Shown here: positions 28,901-35,268 of the stretch, in pieces | How positions within the stretch are numbered: the first letter of the stretch is position 1 | Layout: each line of letters begins with the position of its first letter | Assembly (NCBI RefSeq): GCF_003966125.1 | Contig: NZ_RXMA01000001.1 | Coordinates: 147,560-211,559 of the forward strand | Direction of reading: 5' to 3' | From: Azospirillum griseum | GTDB lineage: Bacteria; Pseudomonadota; Alphaproteobacteria; Azospirillales; Azospirillaceae | Length of the DNA stretch: 64,000 bases | The notes under the pieces: generated by a model | Seen by the model: only the letters and a program-made list of their open reading frames with translations | What the model was told of the DNA's origin: nothing | Database searches by the model: none | Position numbers and translations under genes: made by a program

Positions 28901-29091
28901 GCATCGGCGAAGGGGCGCAGCAGCGCGCGCCCATGGCCCACGCGGTGATCGGCGGCCTGATCTCCTCCACCATCCTGACGCTGCTGGTGGTCCCGGTCAT
29001 CATGACCTACCTCGACGCGCTGTCGCGCCGGGCCAAGCGCTGGTTCGCCCACGCCGACCCCGACGCGCAAAGCCACGCGGCGGCGGAGTGA
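25963..29091 (+). CDS. RND efflux permease, HAE-1-like
   Basis: A 1042-residue inner-membrane proton-driven exporter, close to the AcrB/MdtB size. Twelve membrane helices are expected: helix 1 at the N-terminus (VFATMMMVALLVLGLF), a large periplasmic loop, helices 2-6 (about 335-500), another periplasmic loop and helices 8-12 at the C-terminus. The proton-relay Asp pair is in IGILIDDAIVVRENI. ATG at 25963 is preferred to a TTG three codons before. It forms a tight pair with the adaptor; substrate unknown. Confidence 0.95.
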   Translation: MPITRISVDNPVFATMMMVALLVLGLFSYNRLGVDQFPDVDFPVIVISTQYPGASPETVETDLTRPIEDAVNTIAGIKTLTSRSYESQSVVIAEFDLKTASTQALQDVREKVSAIRATFNTDVKDPQITRFNPDDQPILSIAVKSDLRTLRDLTTLTDQTILKRLQNVRGVGKATIAGGVKRQIQIRLKPERLEALTVGVDEVIRAVSNENQDRPAGTVSGNGAERVVQVDGRVSEPRQLLDLIVARRGNAPVRLGQVAEVIDGQEEQDSLALFNGAPALAVDVVKVQGANTVEVARGLYRAIADLKTGGGLPPDVTMEVVRDTSRGITNSLNNVQKTLVEGGVLTIVIVMIFLGSWRSTVITALTLPVAVMGTFGVLAAFGFTLNVMTLMALSLAIGILIDDAIVVRENIMRHLGKGQGHRQAALDGTSEIGLAVLATTLTIVAVFLPVAFMGGIIGRFFLQFGITVSAAVLISLFVSFTLDPMLSSLWYDPAAHGRHGNGPFGRFARAFERGFDALSHGYGRALAWALRWRWLVLVLALGSFVGSFLLVPRIGVEFVPAADLGEQVIDVEAPVGSSLDYTAAKMRQIESAVREFPEIAYTYATVNTGVSVGRNRGSLFLRYKPIDQRKRSPSDLAPLLRARLAAIPGITIGIGIPGVGGVQKQIQVSVQGRDIGELDRIAKHVTAAMGRIPGFVDVDSSLKAAKPTLSVRLNRDLASDLGIGTAQVAATLRPLFAGDKVSSWKAPDGESYDVQVRLPEGDRVGRPDLDRVYLSGGTDANGAPRMIPLAQVSRVDTTLGASQINRRDLQREVNVSANVQGRAAGDAGKDLQAAIASISLPPGYRIVFGGSTKDIAETSSYAAQALALAVILIYLILASQFGSFLQPLAIMVSLPLSLIGVFLGLLVAGTTLNIFSAIGFIMLMGLVTKNAILLVDFANQAQAKGSDLRAALIEAGVIRLRPIVMTTMAMIFGMIPLALGIGEGAQQRAPMAHAVIGGLISSTILTLLVVPVIMTYLDALSRRAKRWFAHADPDAQSHAAAE

Positions 29092-29106
29092 CGGGCCTCC
29101 CCCCGT

Positions 29107-30234
29107 TTACGACAAGGCGGCGGTGCGCAGGGTGGCGCGCTGGCCGACCGCGTCGCGGTTGGCGGCCAACCACAGCTCCGCCGTCTGACGCCCGGTTTCG
29201 CGCAGCCAGCACAGAAAGGCCCAGTCCGTCACCAGCTTCGAATAGACGCCCAGATCGCGCAGGGCGGTGTCGGCCTCGATCAGATGCAGGCGCGGGGCGT
29301 CGGGCTGGGCGATCAGGCCGCGCAGTTCGGTGAGCAGCGGGGCGTTGAAGGTGATCTGGTTCAGGCGGGCGGCGATGGCGGTGGGCTGTTCGGGCGTGGT
29401 GGGGGCGGTCAGCGGGTTGATCGTGACCACCGCCACATCCGCCCCGGCGCAGGCGGCGACCAGCGGCACGACCGGCGGGTTGGCGACGTAACCACCGTCC
29501 CAGCACTCCACTCCGTCGATGGACACGGCGCGGAACAGGTGCGGCAAACAGGCCGAGGCCAGCAGGTGATCCACCCCGATCTGCGTTTCATCGAACAGCA
29601 GCAACCCGCCGCTGCGCACGCTGGTGGCGCTGATGAACAGGCGCAGGCCCGACTCGCGGATCAGCTCCGGCTCCACCAGCTCCGTCAACAGCGGGCGCAG
29701 CGGGTGGGTCTCCGCCCCTTGCGTCTGATAGGGCGAGACCCAGCGCCGCGCCCATTCCACCAGATGGCTGCCAAAGGCGTGATCGACGTTCCAACGGTCG
29801 CTGGCGATCCGCTCCCCCCAGCGGGCGAACAGGCGGGCCGACAGGCCGGGACGGATCGGCCCCAGTTGCCCCGCCGCGCTGATGCGCTCCCAAAAGCGAT
29901 CCAGCTCGGCCCGCGCCCCGGCGCGTCCGCCGCGCGCCCAGCCTTGCGCCAGCATCGCCGCGTTCATCGCCCCGGCGCTGGCCCCGCTGAGACCGACCAG
30001 CGCGAAGGACTCCTCCTCCAACAACCGATCCAGCACGCCCCAGGTGAAGGCCCCATGCGCGCCGCCGCCCTGGAGCGCCAACGCCAACGTGCGGGGCGGC
30101 GGCGGTTGCGGTTCCGGCGTCGGCGCGGGCAAGGCGGCGGGTCCGGACGGGCGGACGGAAGCCGCGTCCCAGCCCCCATCCCATCCGGTGACGCGGTGCC
30201 GCAGGCTCTGCCAGAAACGTTTGAGGATCGGCAC
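29107..30234 (-). CDS. Patatin-like phospholipase
   Basis: A 375-residue patatin-domain lipid acyl hydrolase. The family motifs are complete: oxyanion loop LQGGGAHGAF, the Ser nucleophile in GLSGASAGAMNAA, and the Asp of the dyad in CWDGGYVANPP. The N-terminal 50 residues are Pro-rich. GTG at 30234 has GGGGAG about 10 bases before it. The gene converges on the RND permease with a 15-bp gap. Similar proteins in related bacteria are annotated as RssA/YchK-like; the substrate is unknown. Confidence 0.93.
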   Translation of the reverse strand: MPILKRFWQSLRHRVTGWDGGWDAASVRPSGPAALPAPTPEPQPPPPRTLALALQGGGAHGAFTWGVLDRLLEEESFALVGLSGASAGAMNAAMLAQGWARGGRAGARAELDRFWERISAAGQLGPIRPGLSARLFARWGERIASDRWNVDHAFGSHLVEWARRWVSPYQTQGAETHPLRPLLTELVEPELIRESGLRLFISATSVRSGGLLLFDETQIGVDHLLASACLPHLFRAVSIDGVECWDGGYVANPPVVPLVAACAGADVAVVTINPLTAPTTPEQPTAIAARLNQITFNAPLLTELRGLIAQPDAPRLHLIEADTALRDLGVYSKLVTDWAFLCWLRETGRQTAELWLAANRDAVGQRATLRTAALS

Positions 30235-30334
30235 GACCGGACACTCCCCCGCGAAGACGGCTCCCGCTTATGCCGCACCGCAGCATGAGCCGTCCACCCG
30301 CCCCTGACAAGGCTGCCGTTCGGCCAGGAAAACG

Positions 30335-31306
30335 TCAGGACGCCCCATCCGCTCCCAGACCGGGGAGATCGACCGACCGGACCACCGGACCGCCGAAGCG
30401 TTCCCACGCCAGTTCATGGCCGATGTAGACGAAGGGGCCGATGACGAAGGCGAAGGCGGACAGACCGGCGGCGGCCACCGCGTCGCCGATCACCCAGTAG
30501 TTGGTCGAGAAATCGAGCGTGGTGACGATGCCGCGAAAGGTGATGGTCTTCCACACCGCCCGGCTCCATCCCCCGCCCTCCGGCCCCTCCACCGCCGCCG
30601 GGGTGGGCGCGGCGGGTGGCGTGGTCGACGCCCAGTCGGGCAGGCCCGTTCCCGTGGCCAGCCGGTTGCGGAAGCCACGTTCGATCTGATCCCACGCGCT
30701 GTTGACCCACCCCTCGTCGGGCGTGACCGGGGGGGTGTCGGGGGAACCGGCAAAGGCATAGCGGACCTGCACCGCGTCGCGCGGGTCGGTGACGCGAAAG
30801 GCGGCGGCGGCCCACCGCTCGGGCACGCGCCAGCCCTGGCGCTGCGCCTCGCCCAGGCTCTGCGTCCAGGCAGGATCAAGCGTTTCGCCCTCCGCCCCGG
30901 CCACCACGCTGACCCAGGCGCAGGAGCCGTCATGGTCGGAGGCGTAGCGCACGCGGGCCAGCGGCAGATCGCTGCGCTCGCAGGCCGGGGCCTTGCCCCA
31001 CAACGGATCGGCCCCGGGGCTGGCGACCTGGATCAGCGCGGTGGCGTCCACCGCCCCGTCGCGCAGGCGCACCAGGCTGAGGCTGGTCACGGCCCCCGGC
31101 TTGTCGAAACCCGCCGGGGAATGGATGGCGCGCCCGGTCAGCCGCCAATCGCCTTCGGGCAAGGGCACCTGCTTGCCGTCCACGGTGACGCCGCCGCTCA
31201 ACAGGCTGTTCGGGTCCAGCAGCGGCGCATCCGCCGCAACCGCCGCCGCCAGCGGCAGCAGCGCCAGCGCGCAAGCCGCGCCAAACAGAAGGGAACGCAC
31301 ACGCAT
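30335..31306 (-). CDS. Exported protein with C-terminal DUF2061 membrane domain
   Basis: A 323-residue protein. A signal peptide (about 1-24, ending AAAVAADA) leads to a soluble domain of about 200 residues with no family that I recognise (it includes DHDGSCAWVSVV and a Trp-rich C-half). The last 60 residues, RAVWKTITFRGIVTTLDF followed by VIGDAVAAAGLSAFAF, are a DUF2061 membrane domain. DUF2061 normally occurs as a small stand-alone membrane protein, so this fusion is unusual. ATG at 31306 is chosen over an upstream in-frame ATG. Confidence 0.75.
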   Translation of the reverse strand: MRVRSLLFGAACALALLPLAAAVAADAPLLDPNSLLSGGVTVDGKQVPLPEGDWRLTGRAIHSPAGFDKPGAVTSLSLVRLRDGAVDATALIQVASPGADPLWGKAPACERSDLPLARVRYASDHDGSCAWVSVVAGAEGETLDPAWTQSLGEAQRQGWRVPERWAAAAFRVTDPRDAVQVRYAFAGSPDTPPVTPDEGWVNSAWDQIERGFRNRLATGTGLPDWASTTPPAAPTPAAVEGPEGGGWSRAVWKTITFRGIVTTLDFSTNYWVIGDAVAAAGLSAFAFVIGPFVYIGHELAWERFGGPVVRSVDLPGLGADGAS

Positions 31307-31324
31307 CGGACGGGTTGGGCGCAC

Positions 31325-31704
31325 GGTCGCTCTCCGGCATCACGGTCAAGGTCGCAAACGATTCGCAGCATCGCAGAAACCGGCGGGTCCGTCACAACAA
31401 GATTTGTTGACGATCCGCGGATTTTCCCGCACGGCAAAAGGTGACGTCGCTGTTGCTCGCCCCCGCGCTGATCCGTGATTGTTTTCCACGGCGACAACTC
31501 ACGCACAGCCATCATCAACGCTTGCGGTTATTGCCGCAGAGACCCGATCCACGCCCATTTTTTACCCAACAACTGCCTGTTGCCCGATCAACGCCACCCC
31601 GATCACCCCCGCGCCGATCTGGCCCGCGCGGCTGGAAAGGCGGGGTGGAATGGTCTAAGCATGGCGCGCCCACCCTGCCCCCGCGCGTCAAAGGCCGCCC
31701 ACCC
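31325..31704. other. Divergent intergenic region before the RNA methyltransferase
   Basis: About 380 bp between the DUF2061 gene and the methyltransferase start. It has a somewhat AT-richer middle (31370-31580) that may hold promoters for both sides, but I cannot point to clear boxes. The methyltransferase frame stays open through it; the encoded residues there are Pro/Arg-rich and unlike the family. Confidence 0.45.
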
Positions 31705-32523
31705 GTGCCGATCCTCATCCCCATCGACGACCCCGACGACCCGCGCATCGCCCCCTACCGCGACGTGCGCGAACGCGATCTGGTCGGGCGCGAGGGGCGT
31801 TTCATCGCCGAAGGGGCGGTGGTGGTGCGCAGTCTGGTCGCCGCCACCGGCCATCGGGCGCTGTCGCTGCTGATCGCCGACAAGCGGGCCGACGCGTTGG
31901 CCCCGCTGCTGGCCCGCCTGCCCGCCGACACGCCGGTCTACACCGCCGGTCAGGCGCTGCTCGACCGTGTCGTCGGCTTTCCGCTGCACCGGGGTATTCT
32001 GGCCTTGGGCGAACAGGCCCCCGGCCCCAGCGCCGACGCCCTGCTGGCCGCCATGCCCGCCCGGGCGCGGGTGGTGATGCTGTTTGGCATCGGCAACCAC
32101 GACAATCTCGGCGGCATCTTCCGCAACGCCGCCGCCTTCGGCGCGGACGGCGTCATTCTGGATTCCGGCTGCTGCGATCCCTTCTACCGCAAGGCGCTGC
32201 GGGTGTCGGTGGGGGCGACGCTGCTGGTCCCCACCGCCCGGCTGGCGGCGGGGGAGGATCCGCTCGCCCTGCTCGACGCCCATGGGTTCGAGGCGGTGGC
32301 CCTCAGCCCGTCGGGGGGCGAAACGCTGGCCCGTCTGGTCCCGCCCCGGCGCGCGGCCCTGCTGTTCGGGTCGGAAGGGCCGGGCCTGCCGCCCGCCCTG
32401 CTGGCCCGCGCCCGCAGCGTGCGGATTCCCATGGCGGGCGATTTCGATTCCCTGAACGTCGCCACCACCAGCGGCATCGTGCTGCACCATTGCGCCAGCG
32501 ACGCGCCGGAGGAGCGGCCATGA
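31705..32523 (+). CDS. SpoU/TrmH-family RNA 2'-O-methyltransferase
   Basis: A 272-residue SPOUT-class methyltransferase that would methylate a ribose 2'-OH in rRNA or tRNA with S-adenosylmethionine. The N-terminal substrate-recognition half (about 1-100) precedes the knotted domain: GIGNHDNLGGIFRNAAAFGAD (motif 1), LLFGSEGPGLP (motif 2) and DFDSLNVATTSGI (motif 3). GTG at 31705 (VPILIPIDDPDD) begins where homologues do; the upstream frame is non-family sequence and the ribosome site is poor. Its TGA overlaps the helicase ATG. Confidence 0.88.
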   Translation: MPILIPIDDPDDPRIAPYRDVRERDLVGREGRFIAEGAVVVRSLVAATGHRALSLLIADKRADALAPLLARLPADTPVYTAGQALLDRVVGFPLHRGILALGEQAPGPSADALLAAMPARARVVMLFGIGNHDNLGGIFRNAAAFGADGVILDSGCCDPFYRKALRVSVGATLLVPTARLAAGEDPLALLDAHGFEAVALSPSGGETLARLVPPRRAALLFGSEGPGLPPALLARARSVRIPMAGDFDSLNVATTSGIVLHHCASDAPEERP

Positions 32524-34790
32524 CCGACCCCAGCACCACGGACAAACCCGACGCGGACGGCCCCGAGGCGGACCCGCATCTGGTCCATGACCTCGCCATG
32601 GCTCACCCGGAGGTGACGACGCTGGCCGCCGCCGGGCTGTTGCGGATGACCGACGCGGAGGGCCGTGGGCTGGTGGCGCTGGGCCTGCCGCTGCCCAAGG
32701 GCAAGCGCGACCTGCTGGTTCCCGCCGACCGCCGCGCCGCCATCCTGTTGGAGATTCAGGGCCGCATCGACCGCGCCCACCGGCGCGACGCGCTGCTGGC
32801 GCAGGGGCGCCGGGCGCTGGCCGGGCGCGGCACCGCGCTGCTGGCCGCCGACCACAGCGTCCCCGATCACCGCACCCGCGTGCGCGCCGTGCGGGAGGAG
32901 GCGCTCCAGTGGCCCGGCCTGCCCACGCCGGTGCGGCTTCAGGTCAGCCGCAGCCTCGACGCGCTGGAGTTGGACGACCTCGACGACGCCACGCTGGCCG
33001 AGCGGCTGGAGCGCGACCCCACCCTGTCGCGCCGGATGGAGGACGCGTTGTCCCGCGTCGCCGCCGCCCTGCGCGCCTACGCCGACGACATCGGCGACCC
33101 GCCCGACGAGTGGGGCTTTCCCGCCTTCGCCGACCGGCTGGCCCGCGCCGCCCGCAACCGGCTGGACGCCGACGATCTGCTCGACCGGTGGGAGCGCGAG
33201 CACGACCAGTGGCGGCGCGATCGGGCGGAAGGGCGCGGCCACGCCTATGTCCGCCGCCATTTCGACCTGTCGCGCTTCGAGGGACTGTTCCCGATGGCGC
33301 GCGGCCTGACCCGCAAGCTGGTGCTGGTGATCGGCCCGACCAACTCCGGCAAGACCCACCACGCCCTGTCGGCCCTGCGCGCCGCCCGCGACGGCGTCTA
33401 TCTCGCCCCGCTGCGCCTGCTGGCGTTGGAGGTGATGGAGCGGCTGAACGCCGACCAGACCCCCACCACCCTGGTGACGGGGGAGGAGGAGATCCGCACC
33501 CCCGGTGCCCGCCACACCGCGTCCACCATCGAACTGATGGATCCCAACCGCCCGGTCGCGGTGGCGGTGATCGACGAGATCCAGATGCTGGCCGATCCCG
33601 AACGCGGCTGGGCCTGGACCGCCGCCCTGATCGGTGTGCCCGCCGAAACCGTCTACATCCTGGGCGCGCCGGAGGTTCGCCCGCTGGTGGAGCGCGCCGC
33701 CGCCCATCTGGGCGAAACGCTGGAGGTGGTGGAGCTGGAGCGCAAGGCCCCGCTGTCCCCCCTGCCCCAGCGGCTGGATTGGCCGGACGTGGAGCCGGGC
33801 GACGCCCTGATCGCTTTTTCCCGGCGCGAGGTGCACAGCGTGCGCGACACGCTGCTGGCGCGCGGGCTGACCGTGGCCGCCGTCTATGGCGCGCTCGCCC
33901 CCGCCGTGCGTCGGCGCGAGGCCGCGCGCTTCCTGTCGGGCGAGGCCGATGTGGTGGTGGCGACCGACGCCATCGGCATGGGGATGAACCTGCCCTGCCG
34001 CCGCGTGCTGTTCACCGCGCTGGAGAAGTTCGACGGCGCGTCCGTCCGCCCGCTGACGGCGACGGAGATCAAGCAGATCGCCGGGCGCGCCGGGCGGTTC
34101 GGCCAGCATGAGGAGGGGTTTTACGGCGTCATCGGGCGCGGAACCCCGCAGGCGCTGCGCCAGTTGCTGGAAAAGCCCGACAGCCGCCTGCGCGCCGACG
34201 CGCCGCTGCCGGTCCGCCCGTCCCGCGCCATGCTGGCCCGGCTGGCCGACCATGTCGGGACCGCCGAAACCCGGCTGGTGATCGATTGCTTCGTCGCCGG
34301 GAACCGCAACGGCGGTGGCTCGGGTGGCGGTGGTGGCAACGCATCGCCCTTCCGCCTGTCCGATCTGTCCGGGCTGCGACGGGTGGCGCTGCTGGTGGAT
34401 TCCCGGCGGTTGACGCTGGATCAACGGCTGGATCTGCTGCTCGCCCCCGCCGATCTGGAGGATGCCGCCGACGCCCGCGTCTTCGCCGCCATCCTCGACG
34501 CCATCGAACAGGGGGAGGTGTTGCCGCTGGGCCGCCTGCTGCCCGACCGGCTGGACGGGCTGGAGGCCGACGCGCTGGAAGCCTATTCCCGCGCCTGCGA
34601 TCTCTATTTCTGGGCCGCGCGCAAATTCCCCGACGCCCTGCCCGACCGCGACCGCGTGCGCGCCGCCCGCGACGCGCTGGGCCAACGCCTGTCCGAAAAA
34701 CTGTCCTCCCGCGCCCGCCGCCGCGAACCCCCGCCCGCCGCCGGGTTCCGGGGCGCACCGCGCAAACGCTTCGGCCCGAAACGGCGGTGA
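32520..34790 (+). CDS. Suv3-like DExH RNA helicase
   Basis: A 756-residue helicase related to mitochondrial SUV3, which unwinds RNA for 3'-5' decay. Motif I is IGPTNSGKTHHA (about 272), motif II is VIDEIQML (DEIQ, the SUV3 type), and motif VI is EIKQIAGRAGRFGQH (about 518). The N-terminal 250 residues are helical and lineage-specific. After the core a short Gly/Ser-rich linker (about 597-606) precedes a helical C-terminal domain. Its ATG overlaps the stop of the methyltransferase gene (ATGA), so the two are translationally coupled. Alphaproteobacterial copies are considered relatives of the mitochondrial enzyme's ancestor; that is inference. Confidence 0.9.
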   Translation: MTDPSTTDKPDADGPEADPHLVHDLAMAHPEVTTLAAAGLLRMTDAEGRGLVALGLPLPKGKRDLLVPADRRAAILLEIQGRIDRAHRRDALLAQGRRALAGRGTALLAADHSVPDHRTRVRAVREEALQWPGLPTPVRLQVSRSLDALELDDLDDATLAERLERDPTLSRRMEDALSRVAAALRAYADDIGDPPDEWGFPAFADRLARAARNRLDADDLLDRWEREHDQWRRDRAEGRGHAYVRRHFDLSRFEGLFPMARGLTRKLVLVIGPTNSGKTHHALSALRAARDGVYLAPLRLLALEVMERLNADQTPTTLVTGEEEIRTPGARHTASTIELMDPNRPVAVAVIDEIQMLADPERGWAWTAALIGVPAETVYILGAPEVRPLVERAAAHLGETLEVVELERKAPLSPLPQRLDWPDVEPGDALIAFSRREVHSVRDTLLARGLTVAAVYGALAPAVRRREAARFLSGEADVVVATDAIGMGMNLPCRRVLFTALEKFDGASVRPLTATEIKQIAGRAGRFGQHEEGFYGVIGRGTPQALRQLLEKPDSRLRADAPLPVRPSRAMLARLADHVGTAETRLVIDCFVAGNRNGGGSGGGGGNASPFRLSDLSGLRRVALLVDSRRLTLDQRLDLLLAPADLEDAADARVFAAILDAIEQGEVLPLGRLLPDRLDGLEADALEAYSRACDLYFWAARKFPDALPDRDRVRAARDALGQRLSEKLSSRARRREPPPAAGFRGAPRKRFGPKRR

Positions 34791-34815
34791 GGGGAACGAC
34801 GGTGAGAGGGGCGGA

Positions 34816-35268
34816 TCAGCCTTCCACCGGCTCCTCCGGCCAAAAGGCGGCGTCCATCATCTGGGCAAAGCTGTAGGGGCACTCCGCCGGGAACACGCGG
34901 CGGGGCAAGCCGGTTTCCTTTTCCGCCTCGATCAAGGCCAACCGGTAGGCGTCGCGGATGGCGTCGTCGAGTTTGGATTTGAGGCTGGGGTTGTCGTCCA
35001 AATGGCTGGACAGGCGGTAACGCTGCTCCTCGACGCTCAAACGCCAGGAGTTGCCGCGCAAACCAGGCTGGAACTGCCATTTCAGCAGATGCAGGGCCAG
35101 AACGACCAGGCGGTTGACCAGCTCCCGTTTTTCGCTCCGCCCCATGCTCTCGATCTCCTCGGCGATGTGGGCGATGTCGGCGTCGTTCAGCTTTCCGGCG
35201 CGCAGCAACGCCGCCTGCTGGGTCGCCCAGGCGTAAAAATCGGTGTCGTACAGGCTGTTGTCGGTCAT
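34816..35268 (-). CDS. DUF29 family protein
   Basis: A 150-residue soluble helical protein of the DUF29 family: SLYDTDFYAWATQQAALLRAG at the start, then IAEEIESMGRSEKREL and the central LLKWQFQP. The family function is unknown. Its ATG overlaps the TGA of glnD (ATGA at 35265-35268), so it is translated by coupling to glnD. DUF29 genes are mostly scattered and multi-copy in alphaproteobacteria and cyanobacteria, and this position is unusual as far as I know. Confidence 0.92.
   Translation of the reverse strand: MTDNSLYDTDFYAWATQQAALLRAGKLNDADIAHIAEEIESMGRSEKRELVNRLVVLALHLLKWQFQPGLRGNSWRLSVEEQRYRLSSHLDDNPSLKSKLDDAIRDAYRLALIEAEKETGLPRRVFPAECPYSFAQMMDAAFWPEEPVEG

Noticed and set aside
25648..29076. 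1142-codon open frame antisense to the RND permease
   Set aside because: Asp/Gly/His/Gln-rich composition typical of antisense shadows; no start context and complete overlap with an unmistakable permease.
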